A stretch of 64,000 bases of DNA from JAHECE01 sp963780675 (GTDB lineage: Bacteria > Actinomycetota > Actinomycetes > Actinomycetales > JAHECE01), in assembly GCA_963780675.1 (NCBI GenBank), contig CAWACR010000003.1, positions 558,001 to 622,000 of the forward strand, given 5' to 3'. Under the pieces are notes generated by a model. It worked only from the letters and a program-made list of their open reading frames with translations, did no database searches and was not told the origin of the DNA. The position numbers and the translations under genes are program-made. This document shows positions 19,344 to 28,195 of this stretch, one piece after another. Within the stretch, counting starts at the first letter, position 1, and every line of letters starts with the position of its first letter.

Positions 19344-20084
19344 TCATGATCCTTCGTCATGGCCCACGGACTGCGTGTCGTCTGACAGGACGTCACCGCT
19401 TGCGGCGTGGTCTCGGATGAACCCCATGACCGATTTCCGAGGTGGGGTCCCGGGCGTTTCGCCAGGTGGGGGTTCTTCCTCTCCCGCGACCGGAGAGGGG
19501 GGCACTCGGGTGCCAGGAACTACGTCCTCATGCAGGATGACGACGCCGTCGTGAACGTCACCTTCAAATTCCTCGAGGATCTCCGGGGTGACGTCAAACT
19601 CTTCCATGATCGGCTCAGGAAGCAGGTCCATGTCGTACGGCACACCGGAGGGCTCGACGCTGTCGAGCCCGTAGCCGCGACGGATGGCCCTGGCGAGACC
19701 GGCGGCTGCTGAACGCAGAATGGCGTAGGTTTCTGCCTCGCCGATGCGAGCCTCTTGGCGGAATCCGTCTGTCGTGGAAAAGACTGATACTTGTCCTTCT
19801 TCTGTCAGCAGTCCTATCAGCACGGCAGTCTCGTACGGCATGGATCTCGGGAGGCCGAACGTGGTGCCGGGTCGGTCCGTCAATTGACCCGCAAGATCCT
19901 TGTGCAACGAGAAATCGCCGGTGAGAACGTCAACCACAACCCGACTCCGCCCGGCATTCATGCGCCACGCGACGGCCCGCGACTCGGACTCTGACCGATC
20001 GTCATCCGGAATGGATACATCGGGAATATGCGTGTGCCTGATTCTTATGTTCTCACGGGCCATCGGGAATAGCGGTCCGGCCAT
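19344..20084 (-). CDS. Hypothetical protein
   Basis: The product is 246 residues from an ATG preceded by a GGGGGCGG site; a second Met at residue 8 is possible. There is no signal peptide or membrane segment. The N-terminal 145 residues look like a compact alpha/beta domain (AWRMNAGRSRVVVDVLTG, MPYETAVLIGLLTEEGQVSV, AETYAILRSAAAGLARAIR). The C-terminal 90 residues are acidic and proline-rich, hence probably disordered. No family is recognised. It lies just outside the island remnant. Confidence 0.5.
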   Translation of the reverse strand: MAGPLFPMARENIRIRHTHIPDVSIPDDDRSESESRAVAWRMNAGRSRVVVDVLTGDFSLHKDLAGQLTDRPGTTFGLPRSMPYETAVLIGLLTEEGQVSVFSTTDGFRQEARIGEAETYAILRSAAAGLARAIRRGYGLDSVEPSGVPYDMDLLPEPIMEEFDVTPEILEEFEGDVHDGVVILHEDVVPGTRVPPSPVAGEEEPPPGETPGTPPRKSVMGFIRDHAASGDVLSDDTQSVGHDEGS

Positions 20085-20265
20085 CCGCCCCCCCTTGCAC
20101 TCAGGGCCCGGGACCCTCCTGACCGCCGGGTTACGGACGTCACGCTAGGCGGTTCCCACGCGCTCGCCGCGACTTCTGGCGATCTCGTCATCGTCAGCGG
20201 TTGTGGGTGACCCGGACAGGTCGCCCACGACCACGCCGCCTGTCAGATGTCCGGCGTGGCGCGGG

Positions 20266-20934
20266 TCAGCCGGTCGTCGCGAACCGCGCGTGGACCACCG
20301 CAGAGATGTCCACGTCCTCTGGCGTCAGCTCCACCGGGCCTACCGAGGCCGATGCGGCGCTCGCGCTGCTCCGCGCCGAGACGGCCGAGGGCGCCGACGT
20401 GCCTCGCCGATCTCCGCTGAGGAGGCCCGGGTCGGCGACCTCGAGGACCCGGACCTCGCCGGCGCCCGCCGCGGTAGCGATGACCAGCGCGCGAGCGCGG
20501 GCCTGTTCGACCGCCTGCGTGAGCACGCGCCGCTCCGCCTCCTGTCGGGTGGCCTCCGTGAGGCTCCACCGCACGCCGATGAGGGCGACTCCGTCCGTGC
20601 CACCCCATTCGTCGACGAAGCGCGCCAGGGCGCCGACGTCGCGGAACTTGATCTGCAACGCCGCCGCGGCCCCGTGCACCAAGGGGTTGACGACGCCCTT
20701 GTCGGAGTAGGGCCGCCAGCTGCGGGTGCGGATCGGGAGAACCGCGGACCACGTGGTCGGCGAGGGCTGGGCCGCTTTGAGGCGGGCCAGCTCCGCCGTG
20801 AGCCGCCGGACGAGCTCCGTGGTCCGGTCCAGCGACAACTGCGGGTCCGGCCCCTCGAACCCGGCCGTCAGGTGGATCGTCGCGCGTTCGGGGCGCAGCG
20901 AGGCGGTGCCGGTTCCCGCAACCGTGATCTCCAT
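20266..20934 (-). CDS. SIMPL domain-containing protein (DUF541)
   Basis: The product is 222 residues from the ATG at 20934 (MEITVAGTGTASLRPERATI). The open frame extends further upstream but that part is arginine-rich and non-conserved. The start, with its V.G.G......D.A.. pattern, LSLDRTTELVRRLTAELARL and the tail LTPEDVDISAVVHARF, are typical of SIMPL (DUF541) proteins. No signal peptide is visible, so this copy is probably cytoplasmic, whereas many homologues are periplasmic. The function of the family is poorly defined. Confidence 0.75.
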   Translation of the reverse strand: MEITVAGTGTASLRPERATIHLTAGFEGPDPQLSLDRTTELVRRLTAELARLKAAQPSPTTWSAVLPIRTRSWRPYSDKGVVNPLVHGAAAALQIKFRDVGALARFVDEWGGTDGVALIGVRWSLTEATRQEAERRVLTQAVEQARARALVIATAAGAGEVRVLEVADPGLLSGDRRGTSAPSAVSARSSASAASASVGPVELTPEDVDISAVVHARFATTG

Positions 20935-21088
20935 GCCTGGAGGGTAGGGCCCACGGTCCGGGATCGGTTCTGGAGGGCGGTCCGTTCCGCCGTCGGGGCG
21001 GTGCTGCCTGAGGGCAGAACGCGCCGACACCCGAGGCCCGGTGGTGAGACGCTGAGGAAACCGATCGCGGACGAACCGGGAGGCTGGC

Positions 21089-21460
21089 ATGGCCGGCAAG
21101 GTGGTGCACTTCGAGATTCCCGTGGACGACGCCGACCGTGGGCTTCGGTTCTACGCGCAGGCGCTGGGCTGGAGCCTCGAGCGGTGGGGTCCGCTGGAGT
21201 TCTGGACCACGGCGGCCGGGGAGGGGGACGGCATCGGCGGCGCCCTGACGAAGCGCACCGCGGAGTCGCCCGTGCTCACCTTCTACATCGCGGTCGACGA
21301 CATCGACGAGGCGCTCTCCGCGATCGAGAGCGCCGGCGGCCGGCGCCTGACCGATCGCATGCCCATTCCGACGGTCGGGTGGTCGGCCCTCTTCGAGGAC
21401 ACCGAGGGGAACAGGGTCGGGTTGTTCCAGGACGACCCGAGCGTGCCCATGCCGGGATGA
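21089..21460 (+). CDS. VOC family protein (glyoxalase/bleomycin-resistance fold)
   Basis: The product is 123 residues from an ATG with a GGGAGG site 7 bases upstream. Both beta-alpha-beta-beta-beta halves are visible: VVHFEIPVDDADRGLRFYAQ to the first strand set, and VLTFYIAVDDIDEALSAIES to EDTEGNRVGLFQDD. The metal-site positions include His7 and a late Glu in the GN.VGLFQ strand. These proteins bind or isomerise small molecules; the substrate cannot be told. A single VOC module of this length is normal. Confidence 0.8.
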   Translation: MAGKVVHFEIPVDDADRGLRFYAQALGWSLERWGPLEFWTTAAGEGDGIGGALTKRTAESPVLTFYIAVDDIDEALSAIESAGGRRLTDRMPIPTVGWSALFEDTEGNRVGLFQDDPSVPMPG

Positions 21461-21678
21461 GTCGCCGCGGGTGAGGTGCGATCGCGGAGGGGCCCGGCGT
21501 CGACGAGGCCGAGGCCGTACCGAAGGGGTCAGCGCCACGGGGCACGGGGTCTCGGCGCGCCGGACGAGGGTGCGGGCCGGGCTCGCGCCGCGCCTGGATC
21601 GTCGGCTCCGTTCCCCTTCGACGGCGGGTCGTCACGCAGTACCTGTCGGGCCGTCGGTGCCAGGCCTACCGTGACGGT

Positions 21679-22566
21679 GTGAGCGTTGCCATCGAGATGA
21701 GCGGTGTCGTCAAGACGTTCGGCACCACGCGGGCCCTCGACGGGCTGGACCTTCGGGTGGAGACCGGCGAGGTCCACGGGTTCCTGGGGCCGAACGGCGC
21801 GGGAAAGACGACCACCTTGCGCGTTCTTCTCGGGCTGCTGCGCGCCGACGCCGGCCGGTCGCAGGTGCTCGGAGCCGACCCGTGGCGGGACGCGGTGGAC
21901 CTGCACCGACGCCTCGCCTACGTAGCGGGCGACGTCGCACTGTGGCCCAACCTCACGGGTGGTGAGGTGATCGACCTCCTCGGCCGGCTCCGGGGCGGGC
22001 TCGACGCCCGACGGCGCGCGGACCTGCTGGAGCGGTTCGACCTGGACCCCACGAAGAAGACTCGCACGTACAGCAAGGGCAACCGTCAGAAGGTCGCGCT
22101 GATCGCAGCGCTCGCCTCCGACGTCGAGCTCCTGCTCCTGGACGAGCCGACGGCGGGCCTGGACCCGCTCATGGAGGCGATGTTCCGCGACATCGTCCGG
22201 GACGAGCGTGGCAGCGGCCGGACGGTCCTGCTCTCCAGCCACATCCTCGCCGAGGCCGAGGCCCTGAGCGACCGGGTGAGCATCATCCGCTCGGGGAGGA
22301 TCGTCGAGACGGGGAGCCTCGCCGAGATGCGGCACCTCTCGCGGACCTCGCTCACCGCCGAGCTGCGCCGCCCGCCGGACGGCGTGACGGGCTTGGCCGG
22401 CGTGCACGACCTGGTGGTCGACGGCACCCGGGTCACCTGCGAGGTCGACGCCGACCAGCTGGACGCCGTGCTGGCGGGCCTGGCCGCGGTCGGCGTGCTC
22501 AGCCTGACGAGTCAGCCCCCGACGCTGGAGGCCCTGTTCCTGCGGCACTACGCAGGCACACCATGA
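21679..22566 (+). CDS. ABC transporter ATP-binding protein
   Basis: The product is 295 residues from a GTG. Walker A is GPNGAGKTT (37-45), the signature is the variant YSKGN near 133-137, and Walker B is LLLLDEPTAGLD near 150-162, followed by the H-loop SSHIL. The shortened signature and the C-terminal 90-residue extension match the exporters annotated as polyketide-antibiotic ABC systems. It overlaps the permease start by 4 bases. It is closely similar to the ATPase at 25769-26758 on the other strand (shared blocks include DLLG.LRGGLD, DPTK and SDVELL.LDEPT). Confidence 0.9.
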   Translation: MSVAIEMSGVVKTFGTTRALDGLDLRVETGEVHGFLGPNGAGKTTTLRVLLGLLRADAGRSQVLGADPWRDAVDLHRRLAYVAGDVALWPNLTGGEVIDLLGRLRGGLDARRRADLLERFDLDPTKKTRTYSKGNRQKVALIAALASDVELLLLDEPTAGLDPLMEAMFRDIVRDERGSGRTVLLSSHILAEAEALSDRVSIIRSGRIVETGSLAEMRHLSRTSLTAELRRPPDGVTGLAGVHDLVVDGTRVTCEVDADQLDAVLAGLAAVGVLSLTSQPPTLEALFLRHYAGTP

Positions 22567-24167
22567 GCGAGCTGACGGGCACCTGGTCCCTGGCGCGCCT
22601 GGCGCTGCGGCGCGACCGGGTGGTGCTGCCCCTGTGGGTGGCGGTCTTCGTCCTGACCGTCGTCTCGTCGGCGTCCGCGACGGTCGGGCTGTACCCGTCG
22701 GAGGTCTCACGCATCGAAGCGGCGGAGGCGATCAACACCGTCCCCCTCCTGGTGGCGCTGTACGGCCGGATCTGGGACCCCACCTCGCTGGGTGCGCTGG
22801 CCGTCTTCAAGATGACCGGCATCGTGGCTGCTCTCATCGCGGTGTTCTCGACGATGCTGGTCGTGCGGCACACGCGAGCCGAGGAGGAGACCGGTCGGCT
22901 GGAGCTGCTCGGCGCCACCGTGGTCGGCCGGCGCGCGGCACTGACCGCGGGCCTGCTGGTGGCCTTCACGGCGTGTCTCCTGGTGGGTGTCCTCACCGCG
23001 GTGGGTCAGACCGCGGTCGGGCTGCCGGCCTCCGGGTCGTGGGCGTTCGGTCTCGCCTGGGCCGGCACCGGGATCGCGTACGCGGCCATCGCCGCCGTCG
23101 CTGCGCAGCTGGCCGCCACCGCGCGGTCGGCCATCGGCTGGACGCTCGGGGTGCTCGCCGTCACCTACGTCCTGCGCGGGGTGGGCGACGCGGTCGGCGG
23201 GCCGGACGGCTCGGCGGTCTGGTCCTGGCTGTCCCCGGTCGGGTGGGGGCAGCAGGTGCGGGCCTACTCCGGCGAGCGCTGGTGGGTCCTGCTGCTCCCG
23301 GTGGCCTTCAGCCTGGTGGCCGTGTGGGCGGCGTACACGCTGGCGTCTCGGCGGGATCTCGGGGCCGGGCTGCTACCCGACCGGGCCGGACCGGGGGCGG
23401 GTGCGCCGTCGTTGGGGTCGCCGCTCGCCCTGGCCTGGCGCCTGCAGCGCGGCCTGCTGCTCGGCTGGGCGACTGCCTACGCCGTGCTGGGCGCCGTCTT
23501 CGGGAGCATCGCCTCCGACGTCGGAGGGCTGCTGGACAGCCCGCAGGCCCAGGAGATGATCTCCAGGCTCGGGGGCACGCAGGTGCTCACCGACGCCTTC
23601 ATCGCGACCGAGCTGAGCATCGTCGCGTTCATCACCGCCGCGTACGGCATCTCCGCGACGCTGCGCTTGCACGCCGAGGAGACGGGCGGCCATGCGGAGC
23701 CGGTGCTGGCGTGCCGCGTCGGGCGCACGAGCTGGCTGGCGAGCCACGTCGTCCTCGCGCTGGCCGGCACGGCCTTCCTGACCCTCGTCCTGGGGGTCGC
23801 TTCGGGCCTGGCCAACGCCCAGGCCTTGGGCTCGATGGAGGGCTTCGGCGGAGTTCTGGGCGGTGCGCTCGTGCGACTGCCGGCGATCTGGGTGCTCACG
23901 GGGCTAACGGTGGCGCTGTTCGGGCTCGCACCCCGGCTCGCGACGCTCGCGTGGTTGGCGCTCGTCGGATTCGTGCTCGTCGACGAGCTCGGGGTGCTGC
24001 TCGGGCTGCCCGGCTGGGTGCGGGACCTCTCGCCGTTCGCCCACCTGCCCCAGCTGCCGGGTGGCGACATGTCGTGGCCGCCGGTTCTCGTCGTGCTGGT
24101 GATCGCGGCAGCCCTGGTTGCGCTCGGTGCAGGCGCGTTCCGCCGTCGGGACCTGGACACGCCGTGA
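22563..24167 (+). CDS. ABC-2 type permease, polyketide-antibiotic exporter-like
   Basis: The product is 534 residues, with about 12 hydrophobic segments arranged as two six-helix halves. It starts MSELTGTWSLARLALRRDRV. A conserved soluble loop after the second helix carries RHTRAEEETGRLELLGATVV, the pattern typical of this permease family (R..EE.GR.ELL). The second half repeats it in weaker form (RLHAEETGGHAEPVLACRVG). It is translationally coupled to the upstream ATPase. It ends 9 bases from the stop of the convergent paralogue. The substrate is unknown; drug or metabolite efflux is likely by family. Confidence 0.85.
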   Translation: MSELTGTWSLARLALRRDRVVLPLWVAVFVLTVVSSASATVGLYPSEVSRIEAAEAINTVPLLVALYGRIWDPTSLGALAVFKMTGIVAALIAVFSTMLVVRHTRAEEETGRLELLGATVVGRRAALTAGLLVAFTACLLVGVLTAVGQTAVGLPASGSWAFGLAWAGTGIAYAAIAAVAAQLAATARSAIGWTLGVLAVTYVLRGVGDAVGGPDGSAVWSWLSPVGWGQQVRAYSGERWWVLLLPVAFSLVAVWAAYTLASRRDLGAGLLPDRAGPGAGAPSLGSPLALAWRLQRGLLLGWATAYAVLGAVFGSIASDVGGLLDSPQAQEMISRLGGTQVLTDAFIATELSIVAFITAAYGISATLRLHAEETGGHAEPVLACRVGRTSWLASHVVLALAGTAFLTLVLGVASGLANAQALGSMEGFGGVLGGALVRLPAIWVLTGLTVALFGLAPRLATLAWLALVGFVLVDELGVLLGLPGWVRDLSPFAHLPQLPGGDMSWPPVLVVLVIAAALVALGAGAFRRRDLDTP

Positions 24168-24176
24168 CCCGGTGCC

Positions 24177-25772
24177 TCACGGGCAGAGGTCGCGCCGCCT
24201 GAACCCGGCGAACCCGACGGCGGTCAAGAGGCCCGCGACCAGCGTTACCCACAGCAGCCCGGACCAGTCCGGCGTCACCGCCGTGACGTTCGGGACGTGC
24301 CACAGCGGGCTGATCCCGAGGATCCAGTCCCACAGCCGGAAGATCGGCCCGAGGATCGTCAGGGCGAACGTGGCGACCACGCCGAGCCAGCCCACGAGGC
24401 GCGCGGCCGGGTGGGCGCCGACGACGGCGAGCGCCAGTGCGACGAGCACCCACACGGCCGGGATCGAGGCGACGCACTGGACCAGCACGTCACCGGCGCC
24501 GATCGTCGGGTCGACGGCGGAGGCCACGGACCCCATCACCACGCCGGCGATCACCATCGCGACAGCGGGCCCGGCGAACGCGATCACGGCGTTGCTCGCC
24601 AGGTACCGCGGACGGGCGAGGGCACCCGCGAGCAGGGGCTCGACCCGGTACTCGGTCTCCTCCGCGTAGACGCGCATGACGATCTGCACGCCGTAGACGG
24701 CGGCGATGATGCCGACGAGCCGGATGATCGTGACGAGGAACTCGAAGATCAGACCTGCCTCGGTCAGGCCGCCGGCGGCGATCACCGCAGCGACGCCCGC
24801 GTTCTGGGCGAAGACGTCGCCGATGCTCGTGGCGAGGAACCCGAACACGGTGCCGAGGACCCCGAACGCGATGGTCCAGGAGATCAACGAGCCGCGGTTG
24901 AGGCGGAGCGCCAGTCCCCAGATGCTGCCCACGGAGCCCGCCCGCGCCGGGCCGCGGCGCGGCGCGATCATGCCCATCCCGAAGTCGCGCCGAGCGTGCA
25001 GGGCACCGGCCGCCACCACGCCGGCGACGGCGAAGCCGAGGGCCAGGAGCAGGGGCCACCCGATGTTGCCCGCCGCCGGGCGCACCTCCTCGGTCCAGCC
25101 GAGGGGGGTGAACCAGATGGTCCAGTCCGGCGCGCCGCTCGCGTCGACGTACCCGCGGGCCACGAAGGCGACGCCGAGGGCGGTCACCGCGATCGTGCTC
25201 GCCGTGCGCGCGTCGGAGCCGATCTGCGCGGCGACGGCCGCGACGCCGGCGAACATGAACCCCGACGCCGTGAAGGTGGCCGCCAGCGCAATCGAGTTTG
25301 TGACACCCCCACCGCAGACGATCGTGAGGATCGACGCGACGATCCCCAGCAGCACGGAGGCCAGGAACGCCATCAGGACGGCGACGGCGAGACGCGCCTG
25401 ACGGCCGACGACGCCGGAGGCGAGGAGCTCGGCCCGGCCGGAGTCCTCGTCCGCGCGGCTGTTGCGGACGACGATGAAGATCGCCATGAGCGCGGCGAAG
25501 AACCCGCCGAGCGCCCCGGCCCGCCAGGCGTTGAAGCCGTCCGCGGTGGACAGGTCTCGGGCGGGGCCGAAGATGAGGCTGAGTGCCGGGTTGGCGCCGA
25601 TGGTCATCGCGAGCTCGGACCGGCTGGCTGCGTCGGGAAAGATCCACGCGTAGGCGAGCACCGACGTCGCCGAGAGCACCGAGATGAGCATGATCCACGG
25701 CGCGATGTTCCGGGCGTCCTGCCGCATCGAGACCACGAACAGCGGGCGGATGCCCACCACGGAGTCCTTCAC
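24177..25772 (-). CDS. ABC-2 type permease, paralogue of the convergent one
   Basis: The product is 531 residues from a GTG overlapping the stop of the upstream ATPase (GTGA). It has the same two-half layout as the permease at 22563-24167, including RNSRADEDSGRAELLASGVV in the first half and RVYAEETEYRVEPLLAGALA in the second. It forms an exporter with the ATPase at 25769. The two operons are tail to tail, so an inverted duplication is a simple explanation, although the sequences have diverged well. Confidence 0.85.
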   Translation of the reverse strand: MKDSVVGIRPLFVVSMRQDARNIAPWIMLISVLSATSVLAYAWIFPDAASRSELAMTIGANPALSLIFGPARDLSTADGFNAWRAGALGGFFAALMAIFIVVRNSRADEDSGRAELLASGVVGRQARLAVAVLMAFLASVLLGIVASILTIVCGGGVTNSIALAATFTASGFMFAGVAAVAAQIGSDARTASTIAVTALGVAFVARGYVDASGAPDWTIWFTPLGWTEEVRPAAGNIGWPLLLALGFAVAGVVAAGALHARRDFGMGMIAPRRGPARAGSVGSIWGLALRLNRGSLISWTIAFGVLGTVFGFLATSIGDVFAQNAGVAAVIAAGGLTEAGLIFEFLVTIIRLVGIIAAVYGVQIVMRVYAEETEYRVEPLLAGALARPRYLASNAVIAFAGPAVAMVIAGVVMGSVASAVDPTIGAGDVLVQCVASIPAVWVLVALALAVVGAHPAARLVGWLGVVATFALTILGPIFRLWDWILGISPLWHVPNVTAVTPDWSGLLWVTLVAGLLTAVGFAGFRRRDLCP

Positions 25773-26758
25773 GGCCGGTGACCGTCGTCTTGCGCACGGT
25801 GCGCGGGGCCGCGGCGGACGGTTGCGCCGCCGGAGGGGGCGTCCCCGGAAACCTGAGCCGCGGCGTCGTCGTCGGTCTCCGCGCCGTAGTGGCGCAGGAA
25901 GAGGTCCTCCAGCGAGGGCGGCGCAACGGTGAGGGTGGTGATGTCGTAGCGGCTCAGCTCGGCCATCGCCGCATTGATCTGCCCCGGCTCGACGGCGCCG
26001 GTGAAGCGGCCGCCCTCGAGCCGCGCGTCGTGGACGAAGTGCAGGCCCTCGAGCGTCGCGGGCGCCTTCCCCAGGACCGCGTGGATGATCGTCCGGGTGC
26101 GGTGGCGCAGCTGGTCCAGGGTGCCGGTCTCGACCACCCGCCCGTCACGGATGATGCTGATGCGGTCCGCCAGCGCCTCGGCCTCGCTCAGGATGTGGCT
26201 GGACAGCAGAACCGTGCGCCCCCGCGCCTTCTCCTTGCCGATCTCCTCCTGGAAGATCACCTCCATCAGGGGATCGAGGCCCGACGTCGGCTCGTCGAGG
26301 ATGAGGAGCTCGACGTCGGACGCCAGCGCCGCGACGATCGCCACCTTCTGCTTGTTCCCCTTGGAGTACTGGCGGCCACGCTTGGTGGGGTCGAGCTCGA
26401 ACCGCTCGAGGAGCTCGGCCCGCCGCGTCTCGTCGAGGCCGCCGCGCAGGTTCCCGAGGAGGTCGATCGCCTCGCCGCCCGTCAGACCCGGCCAGAGGCT
26501 CACGTCGCCCGGCACGTAGGCCAAGCGCCGGTGCAGGCTCACGACGTCGCGCCACGGGTCCCCGCCGAGGAGCTCGACGCGCCCGGCGTCGGCCTTGAGC
26601 AGGCCGAGGAGCACGCGGATCGTCGTCGACTTCCCCGCGCCGTTGGGGCCGAGGAAGCCGTGGACCTCGCCCGGGGCGACGGTCAGGTCCAGACCGTCGA
26701 GCGCCAGGAACGACCCGTACGACTTGACCAGGCCCTCGACCTGGATGACCGGACCCAT
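25769..26758 (-). CDS. ABC transporter ATP-binding protein
   Basis: The product is 329 residues from an ATG. Walker A is GPNGAGKST, the signature variant is YSKGN, Walker B is LLILDEPTSGLD, and the H-loop is SSHILSEAEAL. The C-terminal extension of about 100 residues ends in a low-complexity tail. It is the first gene of a two-gene operon with the downstream permease. It starts 11 bases past the stop of the upstream acyltransferase gene, so all three may be co-transcribed. Confidence 0.9.
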   Translation of the reverse strand: MGPVIQVEGLVKSYGSFLALDGLDLTVAPGEVHGFLGPNGAGKSTTIRVLLGLLKADAGRVELLGGDPWRDVVSLHRRLAYVPGDVSLWPGLTGGEAIDLLGNLRGGLDETRRAELLERFELDPTKRGRQYSKGNKQKVAIVAALASDVELLILDEPTSGLDPLMEVIFQEEIGKEKARGRTVLLSSHILSEAEALADRISIIRDGRVVETGTLDQLRHRTRTIIHAVLGKAPATLEGLHFVHDARLEGGRFTGAVEPGQINAAMAELSRYDITTLTVAPPSLEDLFLRHYGAETDDDAAAQVSGDAPSGGATVRRGPAHRAQDDGHRP

Positions 26759-26768
26759 GCCGACCAGG

Positions 26769-28103
26769 CTAGGCCGAACTCCGGCCCGTCGTCGGCGCGT
26801 GGGGCAGGTGAGCCTCCGCGGGGCCCCCGACGGCGAGGGCTCGCAGCCCGAGGGCCAGGAGGGGCACGGCGATCAGGGTGGATGTCGGGATACCGAGAAA
26901 CATGGCACGTCCCCACCAGGTGCCGTACCCCGTCACGGTCGCGAGGAGAAGGGCGGCGGTGGTGAGGAGGGCGAAGGGTAGGGCCGGGAGCCGACGACGA
27001 CGCTCGGTCAGCCCCCACGCCACGACCCACAGATCGGCGTGCCGTGCCACCCCTGCCGTGAACCACGTTCCCACGAAGACCACAGCCAGGCCGACGACGT
27101 GGGCGGCCCACCACGCGCCGCCCAGGGAGACCGGCCGGAAGCCGGCGGCCCAGGCGGTCGCACCGATGGCGCCGACCCATGCGATGTGCCAGAGGTAGAG
27201 GTCGACGGCGCGGGCCGCCACGGCGCCGACGGCGCGCCACACCCGCTCCCTCGCCAGCACGCGGCTCAGCCACGGGTAGACCGCGGCGAGCACGAGAACC
27301 TGGGTCAGCCCGAAGACCGCGATCAGGACCGTCGGTGGCGTGAAGTTCGACCGCTCGGCGTCGGCGGCGAACGTCACCAGGGGCGAGGAGTACGGACCGG
27401 GGTAGGCCAGGCCCACTGCGAGGGCGAACGCCACGGCCGCCAGGCCCAGGAGCTCGCCGGCGGGCCGGCGGCGCAGCGCGGGGAGGTGGTAGCCGAGCTG
27501 GTGCAGCCACCCCCAGACGAGCAAGAGGTTGAGCCAACCGACGATCGGGGCCACCGTGAAGCGGGCGACATCGACGACGACGATCGCCCCCAGCCAGAGG
27601 CCCAGCGTGAGGAGCGGGCGCCGCGCCCAGCCGGACGTCCACGGCACGGCGAGGACGATGGCCGAATAGACGCCCATGAACCACGTGAGCGTGGCGAGGA
27701 ACTCGCCGGCCAGCTCAGCGAAGGGGAAGAAGGCCGCGAGGGGGAGCAGCACCGCCGTCCAGACGACCCCGTAGACGAGCGCCGGCGCGCCCAGACGGAG
27801 GAGGCGTCGCCGGCGGAAGGCGTCACGGTCGGGGCGCCGCCGCCACGACCCGAGGTTCGAGACGGCCCCGACCGCGAAGAAGAGCGGCAGGACCTGGATC
27901 ACCCACGTCACCCAGGCGAGGTGCGGCCGGCTGTCGACGACGTTCGCCGGCGTGTCGGTCGTGACGTCCCAGGCGAGCGCATGGCCCACGATCACGACGA
28001 CGAGCGCGAAGGCTTTGACCGCGTCGAGGACGCGGTCTCGCGGTTCGGTGGCGGCGCCGGTGCTCTCCGGGGCGCCGCCCGCGGGGTGCGCCACGCCCGT
28101 CAT
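26769..28103 (-). CDS. Membrane acyltransferase family 3 protein
   Basis: The product is 444 residues with about 10 transmembrane segments. The N-terminus DRVLDAVKAFALVVVIVGHA contains the conserved Arg/Asp...His arrangement of the acyltransferase 3 family. LPLFFAVGAVSNLGSWRRR and the following FRRRRLLRLGAPALVYG match the second conserved block (FF..GY, R...R..RL..P). These enzymes O-acylate cell-wall sugars, glycans or lipids at the membrane. It is divergent from the P-type ATPase with 92 bases between, and upstream of the ABC pair. Confidence 0.85.
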   Translation of the reverse strand: MTGVAHPAGGAPESTGAATEPRDRVLDAVKAFALVVVIVGHALAWDVTTDTPANVVDSRPHLAWVTWVIQVLPLFFAVGAVSNLGSWRRRPDRDAFRRRRLLRLGAPALVYGVVWTAVLLPLAAFFPFAELAGEFLATLTWFMGVYSAIVLAVPWTSGWARRPLLTLGLWLGAIVVVDVARFTVAPIVGWLNLLLVWGWLHQLGYHLPALRRRPAGELLGLAAVAFALAVGLAYPGPYSSPLVTFAADAERSNFTPPTVLIAVFGLTQVLVLAAVYPWLSRVLARERVWRAVGAVAARAVDLYLWHIAWVGAIGATAWAAGFRPVSLGGAWWAAHVVGLAVVFVGTWFTAGVARHADLWVVAWGLTERRRRLPALPFALLTTAALLLATVTGYGTWWGRAMFLGIPTSTLIAVPLLALGLRALAVGGPAEAHLPHAPTTGRSSA

Positions 28104-28195
28104 CGTGACACGCGAGGGGCGTGTCCGCAGCGTCGCCGGTCGCCTGGCGGGCGCCGTCGTCGGCTCTTCGACGCGGATAGGGCATCCTTGCCCCG

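Noticed and set aside
20935..21099. N-terminal extension of the SIMPL-domain gene
   Set aside because: The extra 55 residues are Arg/Pro-rich and would overlap the divergent VOC gene; the internal ATG opens directly on the conserved domain.
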